A DNA stretch of 64,000 bases from Leuctra nigra (GCA_934045905.1 OW203771.1:23692069-23756068); one strand, 5' to 3'; counted from the first letter of the stretch, positions 12,001 to 22,270 are shown. Program-made: numbers and translations. Notes: generated by a model not told the origin, from the sequence alone.

Positions 12001-14002
12001 TTCCGCCAGATGGATAGTTCAAGCAACAATTGTTTGTGTTATCATCGGTCGACGTTTTCACTCTTCCACACTGCCGAAAAACTCAACCGATTCCTGGATT
12101 CTATCATGCAGCCCTTCTCAGATGCTTGTTTCCATCTGTTTAAACCTAATGCCTGTTATTATTAAGGTAGAATGGTGTGCTGTCTGCAGTTCCTCACTTG
12201 GCCAGCTTTATTCTGCGCTTTATCTTCAGTTTCATTTCTGATTACGTCACGAGCCACAAGATTCTGACGACAACCATTGCACGCAAAGTCTTCACTGCGA
12301 TTGGTAAGAAATTGAACGACAAAATGACAGGACTTACCAAACTGATTGTTCACGACTATAACTTTTAACTGTCTGCCTCTCCACCAGGTGTGTTTATCCC
12401 AGCTGTAACACTGATCGGTCTGAACTACAGTGTTGACAACATCCTGTCAATTGTGCTTCTGACTGCCGCCGTAGGTATTGGAAGCGCCACCTCCGTGGGA
12501 CCATTCGTCAACCACATGGACATAGGCCCCAACTTTGCTGGAACCTTGATGGGATTCTCCAACACCATTGCAAGTGTAATGGGCATCCTTGGACCTCTTA
12601 CAGTTGGCGCTATTGTCACCGACAGCGTGAGTATTTACAATCCTTCCAAACGTCGCGCAACGGTCCTGTTTAGAACCACCGCTAGCATCACCGGAATAAA
12701 CCCGCATTGACTCTACCTAAAAATTCTGTGCAATTCTCACACATTCTCGTTTTAACACAGCACATTTTTGGAATTATGTAATCATTCTCTATCAATTGTT
12801 ATTTGACTGATGTCAACAATAACATTTATATTGAAGTATTCTCTACACATTGACTCACGCTGCAATTACAAATATGATTGAATGAAGGCAGAGTTACTGT
12901 GGTTTTGGACTCAGCTCAAGAATTATTGAAAGAATTTTCCGGCCTTCTCCCTCTGAGGTACAGAATTAATCTTTATAAATATTCAAAATAAAATGTGTAA
13001 TATTATACAAGTTGATTATGCAACTTATATTATATTCTTACGTCTCAACACAGACCAATGAATAACGATTGCCTATTTTTGGATATCAACTAATTTTAAC
13101 CTTGTAAATCCATTTGAAAAAAATTAAAAATGTTTTAATCTAATTGATGTGGGGCCGGCAAACTTCGGACGAGCAATGAGGATCAGATTCCAGAGCGAAT
13201 AGAAATCACAGCCTTGTATACCTACGATGAATAGTGTATCCACTGAACGCATTTAACATTGGGCTAAATGTAGATGATTTTGGGCGGCGAGTTTGATTCT
13301 CTTTCGTTCGCAGCGCTAGTCTGCGCTGCGGTCAAAGTTTCAACTAGGAAATTTTATTCTAATTTCTCATTCAAAATGCCATTTTAAGAACATATTTTGA
13401 ATTATTATTATATTATTATTTAAATAAAACAACTCTGGTTTAATAAATGCAATAACAAAGGGTAAATAAGATAATACAAACTTAACACTATGTAGTTCTT
13501 CCATATGCCGCCAGGATCGCGTCGTTCTACAGAGAATTCAAGGTAATATTTTATTCTCAAAAAATGTTACACGTTTTCGCTTTCAGTGGATACACTATTC
13601 ATCTTAGGTATACAAGGCTGTGATTTCCATTCGCTCTGCAGATTCTTCATTGCAGTGGGCTTGTAAATAACCTTGAGGAGGAATCTTGTTCGTGAATTTC
13701 CGTTAGACTTCGGCTTAGCAGTGGAGGATCGTGTTCATTATACCGGGAGCATTGTACAAATCCGCGGGAGCGTTCTTATCTACTTCGTGTGTTTCCGGCA
13801 GAGATCGCCCGAGCAGTGGCGGATCGTGTTCTTCATAGCAGCTGGCTTGTACATATTGTCGGGGGCGTTCTACATGGTATTCGGCAGCGCTGAAGTACAG
13901 TGGTGGAACGACCACGAGACACGACCATCTGGCAACACTGCAGAGAAGAACCACATCGACGACATCGACGAGATTATCGATATGATCGAGAAGAACGACT
14001 AA
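642..14002 (+). CDS. SLC17-family MFS transporter, tandem copy 1
   Basis: Predicted membrane anion/phosphate-type symporter of the SLC17 (sialin / inorganic phosphate cotransporter) family; the substrate cannot be told from sequence. Exons: 642-699, about 1366-1529, 10411-10641, 10746-10833, 11122-11345, 11515-11670, 12171-12303, 12388-12626, 13802-14002. They join in frame to about 497 aa, the usual family length. Seen: N-terminal MSEEDDFLNP; exon 2 with RHLQCCLMFLG and QRVNLSVSIVAM (TM1); exon 3 with ILSSFFWGYV and PGSLLARVIG; exon 8 with NHMD and PNFAGTLMG, the family signature near TM10; exon 9 with the last TM and an acidic cytosolic tail ending EKND. The start is chosen because the same 58-nt first exon occurs in all three paralogues. 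Only the exon 2 start is uncertain: GAG at 1363-1365 offers a phase-compatible acceptor. Intron 2 is 8.9 kb of repeats. Family assignment is firm. Confidence 0.9.
1629..2032. repeat. Palindromic MITE-like element, family A head, copy A1
   Basis: About 400 bp with inverted arms of about 170 bp around a short AT-rich centre. It begins ATCCCCATAAAAAACACTCC and ends with the reverse complement. The same palindrome occurs at 30030-30421, 46819-47206 and 59989-60387. A diverged body follows (to about 2310) containing fragments like those after the other copies. Confidence 0.8.
2688..3503. repeat. Long-arm fold-back element in SLC17 copy 1 intron 2
   Basis: About 816 bp. The two arms of roughly 370-400 bp are inverted copies (for example ACAGCTGTTCAAATTTGGTT near 2842 and its reverse complement near 3325), with a centre of about 80 bp. 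The ends read ACCGGGTGC and GCACCCGGT. No coding capacity is seen. It looks like a non-autonomous DNA transposon or fold-back element. Confidence 0.75.
3504..4679. other. Intronic DNA without recognised feature
   Basis: AT-rich intron sequence of SLC17 copy 1. The string ATAATCGGATCTC at about 4142 mirrors GAGATCCGATTAT at about 2677, so the fold-back at 2688-3503 may sit inside a larger decayed inverted repeat. Otherwise I see nothing I can name. Confidence 0.3.
4680..5980 (+). repeat. Family A body copy (A5), left part, with internal 270-bp repeats
   Basis: Contains the family A body motifs, notably CGGTTTCAAAATGGCGGC at about 5208, 5474 and 5746, roughly 270 bp apart, so the body is itself a decaying tandem repeat. 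The right part of the same copy resumes at about 9372, after the Penelope-like element. Intact comparators are 30422-31345 and 60388-61303. Confidence 0.65.
5985..6046. repeat. (TA)n microsatellite
   Basis: About 60 bases of almost pure TA at the left edge of the Penelope-like insertion. A shorter TA run flanks the right edge at about 9356-9370. Confidence 0.9.
6301..7596 (-). CDS. Penelope-like RT / GIY-YIG endonuclease, inverted truncated copy
   Basis: Minus-strand partner of the frame at 7640-9136, identical over 431 residues starting at MQEFETKALN. It lacks the YKQIQGAPMGSP region that the plus copy keeps in the spacer, so it begins just before YVDD. It retains YVDD, the GIY-YIG domain and the basic tail. 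It cannot encode an active reverse transcriptase. Confidence 0.85.
   Translation of the reverse strand: MQEFETKALNSSMLKPKCWLRYVDDVFVIWQHGHDTLSDFLNHINSVHPDINFTMEIQSDNSLPFLDVKVTKNSDNTLGHTVYRKPTHTNRYLHTSSHHHPAQIRSIAYTLATRSRRIADNKNIKSELKSLEHALLQNGFENKVIKKAFTRKTNAERQQEKETETRTDAPEEEMTEKQQYQYPAFLPYVSGVTDRISQLLREEDIKTVFDTDRKLGSCLRSVKDVRQLEGWGVYEIPCDNCEKVYVGQTNRNVSQRVQEHRLQVAQDQEKSALAQHVRESGHVINYEGTTIIAKSDKLFPRLIREAIEIGKRSTHCLNKQLDSRILSPSWNSIANLFSVKPKEQRAAQYPSTVASVDAIEIEESPVSTRATRKRAGRQLSPSPATSPENSELRASPVPPRVIRQTTRSRTRHSTTSATGSTRVTRSMMKKK
7640..9136 (+). CDS. Penelope-like RT / GIY-YIG endonuclease, 5'-truncated (plus copy)
   Basis: An open frame of about 500 codons for a retroelement polyprotein. 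It has the middle and end of a Penelope-type reverse transcriptase (SLFTKVPVNE, then QGAPMGSPLSPVIANLF, then catalytic YVDD near codon 104 counted from 7595). A GIY-YIG endonuclease domain follows (GWGVYEIPC near codon 312, VYVGQTNRNVSQR near 326), then a basic Ser/Thr/Arg-rich tail ending MMKKK. The RT fingers and the upstream start are missing, so the ATG at 7595 is accidental: it belongs to the inverted arm. RT and endonuclease are the parts used for target-primed insertion. The frame is fully open, suggesting a young copy. Confidence 0.88.
   Translation, partial: VISLFTKVPVNEVVTQLEVNKLAPKYVIDLSRFCMETTYFTYGGKFYKQIQGAPMGSPLSPVIANLFMQEFETKALNSSMLKPKCWLRYVDDVFVIWQHGHDTLSDFLNHINSVHPDINFTMEIQSDNSLPFLDVKVTKNSDNTLGHTVYRKPTHTNRYLHTSSHHHPAQIRSIAYTLATRSRRIADNKNIKSELKSLEHALLQNGFENKVIKKAFTRKTNAERQQEKETETRTDAPEEEMTEKQQYQYPAFLPYVSGVTDRISQLLREEDIKTVFDTDRKLGSCLRSVKDVRQLEGWGVYEIPCDNCEKVYVGQTNRNVSQRVQEHRLQVAQDQEKSALAQHVRESGHVINYEGTTIIAKSDKLFPRLIREAIEIGKRSTHCLNKQLDSRILSPSWNSIANLFSVKPKEQRAAQYPSTVASVDAIEIEESPVSTRATRKRAGRQLSPSPATSPENSELRASPVPPRVIRQTTRSRTRHSTTSATGSTRVTRSMMKKK
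9281..9313 (+). other. Hammerhead-like terminal motif of the Penelope-like element
   Basis: The stretch CTGTCGGAGGACGGAC followed by GAAACGTC, downstream of the ORF, resembles the hammerhead ribozyme cores known in Penelope-like elements: the GAAAC box and a stem-forming GTCC/GGAC context. The conserved CUGANGA box is not intact (CTGTCGGA). This copy is therefore probably a degenerate or lookalike motif. An inverted twin lies at about 6122-6154. Confidence 0.4.
9361..9525 (+). repeat. Family A body copy (A5), right end
   Basis: Resumes after the Penelope-like insertion with GATATTTCGCAACAATGTGA and ends with the family terminus around GGAGCGACCGCTCCAC. The same order is seen at 31172-31345 and 61147-61303. 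Confidence 0.7.
9724..9792 (-). pseudogene. tRNA-like sequence (tRNA pseudogene or SINE head)
   Basis: The minus strand carries an A box (TAGCTCAGTTGGTAGAGCA) and a B-box-like GGTTTGAGCCC at tRNA spacing. The acceptor and T stems pair poorly. Short inverted sequences (CAATATGAA / TTCATATTG) flank it. It is not a functional tRNA. Confidence 0.6.
9838..10262. repeat. Palindromic MITE-like repeat before SLC17 copy 1 exon 3
   Basis: Inverted sequences at about 9866-9900 and 10218-10250 (TGACAAGCCCGGCATGAC and its reverse complement) bracket about 380 bp without coding potential. It ends about 150 bases before exon 3. Confidence 0.5.
13191..13639. repeat. MITE with long terminal inverted repeats in SLC17 copy 1 intron 8
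   Basis: About 449 bp. The ends CAGAGCGAATAGAAATCACA and the matching reverse complement extend to inverted arms of about 55-60 bp with few mismatches. It accounts for much of why this intron is 1175 bp, against 172 in copy 2 and 365 in copy 3. Confidence 0.8.
13640..13780 (+). pseudogene. Decayed exon-9 fragments in the last intron of SLC17 copy 1
   Basis: Two stretches just upstream of the real exon 9 resemble it but are broken. Around 13642-13668, TTCTTCATTGCAGTGGGCTT parallels the exon's TTCTTCATAGCAGCTGGCTT. Around 13719-13778, GCAGTGGAGGATCGTGTTC and a later GGGAGCGTTCT parallel the same exon. Neither keeps the reading frame. They look like remnants of local exon duplication next to the MITE at 13191-13639. 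Confidence 0.55.
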
Positions 14003-14387
14003 CAGCCTCATGCACAGAAGAATTTCAATATTTATCGACGCAAGTTTGCAGGACGAGAATTCCGTCCAAAAGATTATTAGCACACGGTCTTGTGGTGTTG
14101 AGGACTGACGCAACTTCTTTAGAGCATGAATCTAAAGCATCTGAATATGATGTGAAGTTTTAATCTACTCTGGCTCGATGGTGCCCTTTGCTTTTTAGAC
14201 TGGTGTGGATTTACAGACAAGGACATGTCCTTGAGGACATGAGGACCTTGCGCTCTCTGGTCAAAGACACGTAGAAGAGTTAACTGACCCAAAGATAACA
14301 CGAATTTCTCCTTTTCTTTGTCTACTTGATTAAACCGTCATTTCGTAAATAATAATGACTGTTTAAGCATTACTTAGTTCTCAGAGT

Positions 14388-14393
14388 AATAAA
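14388..14393 (+). terminator. Candidate polyadenylation signal of SLC17 copy 1
   Basis: AATAAA lies about 390 bases after the stop codon of copy 1 and before the conserved leader of copy 2. It is a plausible cleavage signal, but the region is AT-rich and chance matches are common. Confidence 0.35.
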
Positions 14394-14923
14394 ATTAAAC
14401 TTTAATTTTTATTACAAAATCAAACCTTAGTTGTGTACAGTTTATAGAGTCAGTTATCCCATGTTTTTTTGTTGGAACCGTTAATCAAGAGCTTTAAAAG
14501 ATGTGTAATTTTGACTTTCTAGATTTTTTAAAATTTACAACAATAAGACAATAAAAAAACCGAATATGCAACCACAAATCTAATAAAACTCTTGATTCAT
14601 CAAGTTAATGCAAAAGTGACTTAATCTGTTTGGTTTCTGAAAGACACAGAGTATGTTTTTTTTTTCTCAGAATACCTTCCTACCTCAATCCTACGTCGTC
14701 TTCATACGCGACTTTCCAGCTGCGCTGCGCTGAGATTACATATATAAGATTTGATATTTCATATCAATGCTGCGAGGAGGCCCTTGTTATATGCCTTACT
14801 TACATTCCTTATCTCCAATCAACGCTCTTACAACTGGAGTTAGTGATAATTAACAACATCGTCTGTGATCCCTTCATTAGATAAGCACTCCGAGCTCTGA
14901 CGAAAGTGTCAATCACTAATAGA

Positions 14924-17900
14924 ATGTCAGAGGAAGATGATTTCCTCAATCCACATGCATTCGTGGCGTCGCCGAAACCAGGTTAGTGCTCAGGACCCTT
15001 ACCTAATATCGCCAAATTTCAGTAGCACCGTGTTACTGTAGCACAACTTTTGTTTTAAAAGTTTTAGCCATAAGAGCTAACATTGTCGCCATGGCAACTA
15101 GCCGATCGTGCTACAGTAACACGGTGCTACTGAAATATTGGCGATATTAGGTAAGGGTCCAGAGTGTTGGTGATGTGTGGAGTGACGCCAGGTCACAAAG
15201 AACGTTTTTAAGTTTTGAATTTTTCTGTTTATCTATGAACCAATCACAAGTCTGCCGTAAGCGATTTCTAGTCTTGCGATTGGTCATAAGAAAAATAACG
15301 GATTACACAAAATTTAAAAGCGGTCTATGTGGGTGGACCCACCTTGAGTGTGTGTTCTTTTCTGTACAATTGAGAGTATAGGAATATGTCGTTTTATGAT
15401 TTATTAATCTATCAAACATTTCTGGATTATCCTACAACGAAAATAATAATGTATCAACTACTTCCATAATTAGAGGATTTGAATTTTGATTTTTTTGTTT
15501 ACATGTTATCGTTTATCATGAGTTGCTTATAGTTGCAAATCAGGTCATCTCTAAACTGTAGTTCTGAGATAACAGATATGAACAGATATTAAAGTGAAAG
15601 TTACCAAATATTTCTCCGGGATTCCTGTATGTTCCAGACAAATGGTTCGGGACGCGCCACCTGCAATGCTGTCTCATGTTCCTGGGGATCCTGATTGCTT
15701 ACTGTCAGCGAGTCAACCTGTCTGTATCAATAGTCGCTATGATAGACAAAGAGACGGCTAACCCTAACTTCCCGGTGAGAAATAAGTTCACTTCTCAATC
15801 ACAGTTCAGAACGAAAACATACGGACTCATTACCAGATGAATGAGCTACAAATCCAGCCACAAATCCGATATGAAAATTATCGGCTGATTGAAAGTACAT
15901 TCTCCAGAGTCAATTCTGTCTATGGTAGAAGTTGTTTTACCTGCCTCCTGAACATTGACGGTCGATTCCTTAATATGCCGACCAACTGTTGCATTTACCT
16001 AGACATAACTGGCACAACCATCCTCTCCTCCGTACTATCAGATACAGATATTAAATAATTGCCAAAGTAATGGAAGTCATATTCGCACACAATTTTCTAC
16101 CATCTTGAGATAATACCAGTGCGACTCCATGTAATATCGTCGTAGATAATTATTTCCTCTTCAGGACTACGGCTGGGACGAGGCTACGAAGGGGTACATC
16201 TTGAGCTCCTTCTTCTGGGGTTACGTCATCACTCCTCTCCCTGGTGCTCTGCTAGCTCGAGTCATCGGCTCCAAAACCCTTATCTTCCTCTGTCTTGGAA
16301 TATCTTCAATATTCTCCGTACTGACACCCGAAGCCGCGGCATGGGGTGGCTGGCAGTTGGTGTGTACTTTCAGAGTTATCCAAGGACTCACACAGGTAAG
16401 ATGGAGAGTTTTGGCGAACAAGCATAAACTGAGTTATTCGATCTGTAACCGTGCGTTAAGGTGTAATGAAGATGGCACGTTTCTTGAGATGTTTTTCAGG
16501 GTCCCATGTTTCCGTGTTGTCATGCGCAGCTGTCGAAGTGGGCTCCTCCTTCAGAACGTGGCTCTCTGGCGTCATTCGTCTACTGCGGTTCGTAACTCTT
16601 AATCTTACGCTGCTGACGTGAATTACTCCTTTCACACAGACAGGCTCAGTTCTGAGACAATGTCTTTTTGCACATCCAGTTTTGTAATTTTGCCCAGACA
16701 GTTGTATGATTTGCATTATTTTGGATACGAATGCGTTCTTTCTGATGAATGCGTTCTATTCATCGCTTTGTCCAATATTTGCTAGGCGGATCTCTGCAGT
16801 TATGCAGTATTCAGGAAAAGGAAAACTGAAAACACTTTCTTCAACACCAAGATTTTCTTTCCCCGTCAGTTCGCGATATTCAAATTTTATTTTCCTTTTT
16901 CTTAAATTACCCCTCCCGTATTGGTTTATAGCCCCGTTCTGCATGATTCTCTTAAAATTTGTGTTCGATTAACTTAACGCTTGTGTGTATTACCTGACAA
17001 CCAGCACCTCATACTTATGGCATAACGTGTGTTAAACTAACAACGCATCAATGGACATAATATCGAACTTCTAATATAATGATGGTGAGAGTTGTGCTGG
17101 GCATTGTAATGCTTGATAGAGTATGCGGAAACTCTGTCCTTGTTCCAGGCATGACCTTGAGCAACATAGTTGCTCTGCCCCTGTGTGGTCTGTTGGCAAC
17201 CTCTACCGCCGGGTGGCCGTCGACGTTCTATTTGTTCGGCGGCTTGGGACTGGGTTGGTCGCTACTCTGGCTCGCACTCGGCTCCAACAGTCCGGCAGAG
17301 GATCGACTCATCTCCGTCCAGGAGCGCGCCTACATCGAGGACTCTCTCAGGACCTCGGACACATGTAGCCAGGTCAGTAGATCCTGATCGTCTAGTGCTG
17401 GTCGCTGCTCTGGCTCGCACTCGGCTCCAACAGCCCGGCAGAGGATCGACTCATCTCCGTCCAGGAACGCGCCTACATCCAGAACTCGCTCAGGACCTCG
17501 GACAAACCCAACCAGGTCAGAACATCACTGCAAAGTTTTTGACAAAGATGTTGATATGAAATGCACACTCCCTTCTCTTTATCTTTCGCAATACGAATGA
17601 ATACAATACAGAATACAGAAAGTCAATCACTCTGAGTGACCAAATTCACTCTGGAGTTTACAACCTTCCAGAATACACACGCCAAATGTCCTTTGATATT
17701 TGCAATTTACGGTACTACGACACAATTTAATTTTTTTATACAATTTGTCATTCATTTACGACGTGATAATTTGTGCTCCTCGTAATTTTCATCCGAAATC
17801 ATTGGATATTTTCTCTTCTAGCCTCCGCCGCGGTCCACACCATGGCTTGCACTGCTGACGTCACTGCCGATGTGGGCGTTGACCTTGGCGAATGTTGGAG

Positions 17901-20723
17901 GCGGATGGGGCTACTGGACTCTGATGATTGAGATCCCATCCTACTTGTACGCAGTGCTTGGATACAATCTCAGATCGGTGGGTTTTCTTACCTCCTTTGG
18001 AAACATGCAATGTCACCACTCATATCCAGTTAAATTTTCATCTCAAAAAACATTTAGGTGCCTCATAATAAAAGAAATTAATATCATCAATTTGAAAAAA
18101 AAAATAAAAAATAATAATAATGGATCAACAATCTATTCATATATTGTTAAATAATACAAATATACATTCACTTTGACTGACCCACATACTTTCTTTACTT
18201 CTTTTATACTTTCTTGAACAATTTTTTTAAAACATTTTGTTAACTGTTATTAAGCGAGCGGAGCGAGCGTCTCCACTTGACTCTTGCGGCACTTTCTCTT
18301 TGTGTGTGTTTTTTTTTTTTTTTTTTTTTTTGCTGGTTCAACCCAGGCCGCACTGTTTAACGTATCGATCTGAAATTTTGCACACACATTCATCTCATAC
18401 TAACTTAGACCTGTATAGTTTTTGAGAAAGATTCGTCCATAAATAAAAAAAAAATCGTGTTTTCCCATATAAATAGCATTGTAGGTTCGAGGAGTCCGTT
18501 GCGGCGGCTCGATGCGCCCCATTCAAAACAACTCGGAAGCAGTCAGCTGTCGAAATATTATTGTTAGAATACGTAATAATTATTTCTTTACGATTAGATA
18601 TATTAGTTATAGCAAAACGTGCGAGGTTATACTTAGTTTTTGTATTATTTTCTTGAAGAAGTAACCAATTGCATAGGTATTTATTGTTTTTAAGAGTTTT
18701 AACATGCAGTCTTAATTCCAATCCTTTCAAAGGCTGAGCAAATTATTTGTAGACCGATCAAATGTCTGCTTGATTGTCGAAATAGATTGAATGGTTGATA
18801 ATTGAAATTATTTTTATGAAATATTTTATTTATTCAGTCAATATGTTTCTTATAGACACAATGTGTTAGGTTTGTGTTGGTAAGCAATGTGTTAGGTAAG
18901 CTCTTTTATACGGAACGGCAAGTAACTGTTTGGATAATATTTCTTAAATTATGTTTGCTCATATTAGCACTTAGATAATGGCCTATTTTGTGGTTTGAAT
19001 ATCTGTATTTTTTATTTTTTATTAATCCATAATACCTAAATACTCCAATAAATACACATGAGTGTACTGTCTGTTACTAACTTGCAAGGAGAAGCAAATT
19101 CAGATATTTTTTATATAATTTAGTGGATCGTGCTTCTAGATTTCAGTTGTTTTAGGTATGTTATTGCCGGGTTTTAAGGAGTTATGGTTCGAGGTGTTGC
19201 ACGTATCCGTGCTCGCTTATCAACGCGTTACACAGAGCGTTGATAAGCTCTGTGATTGTTATTACTGTTATTAGTAGTACATTATTAGTATTAGTTCTTA
19301 TTAGTACAGAACTGTTATTATGATTAAGGTAGAATGGTTTGCTGTCTGCCGTTCCTTTCTTGGCCAGCTTCATTCTACGCTTTGTCTTCAGTTTAATCTC
19401 GGACTACGTAACGAACAACAACATTCTGACGACGACCATTTCACGCAAAGTCTTCACTGGAATTGGTAAGAAATTTACACCTAGTGTTGTGGATAATTCA
19501 ATTTTATCAATGTATTAATAAAGGTTCGAATAATGATCCTTCTGGACGGAGGCTGGTGTCTCTTTATCTTTCTCGGCCTCCGTTCTTCCTCCATTCTCCT
19601 GACATACCAATGCTTATTGGTAAATGATTATTATTGTAATGCAATCATTTAAGTGTGTTTAAAAGACCCATTCGTTGCATGTCCAACATTTACCTTCCTA
19701 ACACCACACCTGATAAGAATATAAAAACCACTTTGGCTCAGAATAATAATACCTTCAGATGTTTGGGTCACTCAAACGGACATGTGCAATGGAGCTTTGG
19801 AGGACGGGAGAAATTTACACAAACTGTATACCCGTTTGATTTGTCATTTATCTATTTGGCACACTAAAAGCAAGGGGATTTAGATGACCTACGTGCCAAG
19901 ATAAAAAGGTGAAAAATGGATCTCAATAAAGTTACCGTAATATATCTAATGGATTCACCAACCATCTGCAGCGACCAAGCACTAAGAATGATTTTCAAGT
20001 AGAATAACATTATAACTTCGACGTTTGCGAATCGCAAGAAAGGGTACTTTAAAATGAGTACTTGCTACAGTGAGTGTAAAGACAACTTTCAACCCTCTGT
20101 CTCTCCACCAGGCATGTTTATCCCAGCTGTAACGCTCATCGGCCTGACCTACAGTGTCGACAACACACTGTCAGTTGTGCTTCTAACTGTCGCCGTCGGC
20201 TTCGGTAGCGCTGTCACCGTAGGACACTTCGTCAACCACATGGACTTGTCGCCCAACTTTGCTGGAACCTTGATGGGAATCACTAACACGATTGCCAGTA
20301 CGATGGGCATCCTAGGACCTCTTGCAGTAGGCGTTGTTGTCACCGACAGCGTGAGTAATTACCGTCCTTAACAATTGTATCTGTAAAACTGCACTTTTTA
20401 TTAGAAAAATCGTCGAAATAAAGCAGTAAACCCCTCATATCTCAGTTAATCATCCAGGAACGTGTACATTTAAAACTGTTAGAATTAAATATTGTACTTC
20501 ATATTGATATTGTATTGTACAGAGATCGCCCGAGCAGTGGCGGATCGTGTTCTTCATAGCAGCTGGCTTGTACATATCTGCGGGAGCATTCTACATGGTA
20601 TTCGGCAGCGCTGAAGTACAGTGGTGGAACGACCACAAGACACGACCATCTGGCAACACTGCAGAGAAGAACCACATCGACGACATCGACGAGATTATCG
20701 ATATGATCGAGAAGAACGACTAA
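14924..20723 (+). CDS. SLC17-family MFS transporter, tandem copy 2
   Basis: Second tandem paralogue, predicted membrane symporter of the sialin / phosphate cotransporter type. Exons: 14924-14981, about 15620-15774, 16165-16395, 16500-16587, 17149-17372, 17822-17977, 19333-19465, 20112-20350, 20523-20723. Joined length is about 494 aa. Motifs match copy 1: RHLQCCLMFLG, ILSSFFWGYV, NHMD and PNFAGTLMG, with an acidic tail ending EKND. Exon 3 differs from copy 1 at 6 of 231 bases and exon 9 at 6 of 201. Exon 5 ends in DTCSQ where the other copies end in DKPNQ or DKPSQ, and a partial duplicate of exon 5 lies just downstream. Exon 2 has no AG acceptor in the phase that exon 1 requires. Intron 6 carries a Helentron-like insertion of about 1 kb. 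All exons read open, so the gene may be functional. Confidence 0.9.
14993..15160. repeat. Short palindromic MITE in SLC17 copy 2 intron 1
   Basis: About 168 bp with inverted arms of about 52 bp. It starts GGACCCTTACCTAATATCGC and ends with the reverse complement. The flanks join to the uninterrupted sequence found in copy 1 intron 1 just after the donor (about 700-712), which serves as an empty site. Confidence 0.85.
17398..17516 (+). pseudogene. Partial tandem duplicate of SLC17 copy 2 exon 5
   Basis: About 119 bases repeat the 3' half of exon 5 (17255-17372), including LLWLALGSNSPAEDRL and a GTCAG donor. The duplicate ends in DKPNQ as in copy 1, whereas the real exon ends in DTCSQ. The only upstream AG (17393-17394 region) would give phase 0, which does not fit the phase-1 end of exon 4. 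The fragment is therefore unlikely to be a functional alternative exon. Stops separate it from exon 5 if read through. Confidence 0.7.
18250..19241 (+). mobile_element. Helentron-like non-autonomous element in SLC17 copy 2 intron 6
   Basis: The left end TAAGCGAGCGGAGCGAGCG matches the family 5' terminus. The right end has the subterminal GCTCGCTTATCAACGCG followed by the terminal hairpin region TTACACAGAGCGTT. About 1 kb with a long T run and no coding region. The final CTAG seen in other copies is not preserved here. Confidence 0.6.
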
Positions 20724-20789
20724 CAGCCTCATGCTCAGAAGAATTTCAATATTTATCGACGCAAGTTTGCAGAGGCAACTGTATTCAAT

Positions 20790-21300
20790 CCATCTTAACT
20801 GATTGGGATGAAATTTTGTAAAATAAGATACAATGTTGGTCTTAATGATTATGCAAAATATGAGTTTGATCAGAATTATCGAAGACCGTTTTCATTTTTC
20901 AGCCTATCAGGAGATATTTATTTAAATTTTAACCAATTAATGGATTTCAAAAAAATTAGGGCCTGCAATCAGAGAAGGTTAGTTTTACATGTTGGCAAAA
21001 TTTCAGCTCGATTGAAGAAAAACTCTGACCTGTTTAGCCAAAATATGAGTTTGATCAGATTAATCGAAGATCATTTTCATTTATCAACCTATCAGGAGAT
21101 GTTTATTTAAATTTTAACCAATGAATAGATTTCAAAAATATTAGGGCCTGCAAACAGAAAAGGTTGTCTCTACATGTGTACAAAATTTCAGCTCGATTGA
21201 AGAAAAACTGTAACCTGCATAGCCTCACCTAGCGGAAAAACAAAAAAACAGAGGTCCGTGCCAAATGAGCCAAAAGGAGACGCTCGCTTCGCTCGCTCAA
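20790..21300 (-). mobile_element. Helentron-like element, truncated copy after SLC17 copy 2
   Basis: The right end carries the family 5' terminus in reverse (CGCTCGCTTCGCTCGCTCAA) preceded by the shared GAGGTCCGTGCCAAATGAGC block. The interior has two imperfect repeats of about 200 bp (TGGATTTCAAAAAAATTAGG at about 20941 and a similar stretch near 21127). The CTAG/hairpin end is missing. Confidence 0.6.
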
Positions 21301-22270
21301 TTACTTGTTATTTTAATTACATAATAATCATTCTACAAGTTAATATTGTCTGTTGTGCTTCGATATCATCACACAAGATCTAATCAGACTTCTGATTACC
21401 TAAATAATAGCTAATCCAAGCTTTTCGGCTTAGTGTAAACAAAATATCTTTGGGTTTCGGCAAATATACCATAAACCTCATATTCCATGTTAAAGCTCAT
21501 CAAAGGAGAATGAAGATTTCAGCATTTTTTTAAATACGTTAGTTATGAAAAGTTTCCTCTTTTCTAGAAAGATAACCCTTATAGTTTCATCTGCATTTTG
21601 ATTTAATTACATTTTGTGATACGAGTATGTCTAGATTTTTTTGTTATTTTTTTGTTATAGCGTTACAGGACTAGCAGTCCTACTGCCGCCTCATCATCTC
21701 TACTCCTTTGACGATGCGCCATTATTTAGGAGAAGTGAAGTTGGTTGAGAATTCGTAACTAAGGGATGTTAAGCGAGTGAGTAGTTAGCTCCCTGCGCCC
21801 TGTTGGTATATAACGTCCCATCCCAAGGACGGTGTAACGCCCATCGAGAGACTGATAGCAGGTGGAGGGGTGTCGTTACACTAACCCCCTACCACCCCAG
21901 TCTCACTGGCCCAACGGCAGCAACTGGCAAGTCAGAGTTGAATGGTGGTTTTACATCTAAAATACAAGATACACTTCAAGAACAATTGTAGTTAAAGGCG
22001 TTTCGTTTTGTGGCTTGCAGTTCCATCTGAAGGGTTCACGGGAAGAACGATTGAAGTCCATGCTTGGAGAAAATGATGGAGGTGTCATCTGTTGTTGTAT
22101 TTGTATTAAAATCTTTCAGAATATCTACTTGGTTTTAATAAAATGTTGACAATTAATTTTTATTAAAATAAACATTTAACCTTGGACTGTCAATGCATAG
22201 GACATTCACTTTTCCAACGCTGAATTGAATTTTATTTCTCCCTCTGCACCTTTCATGTAAAACTAACCTT
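21301..22270. other. Intergenic DNA between SLC17 copies 2 and 3
   Basis: No gene recognised. A moderately GC-rich stretch at about 21780-21960 is a dispersed repeat: its CTGGCCCAACGGCAGCAACT core recurs inverted at about 36635-36655. Short open frames here have no recognisable domain. Confidence 0.4.
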
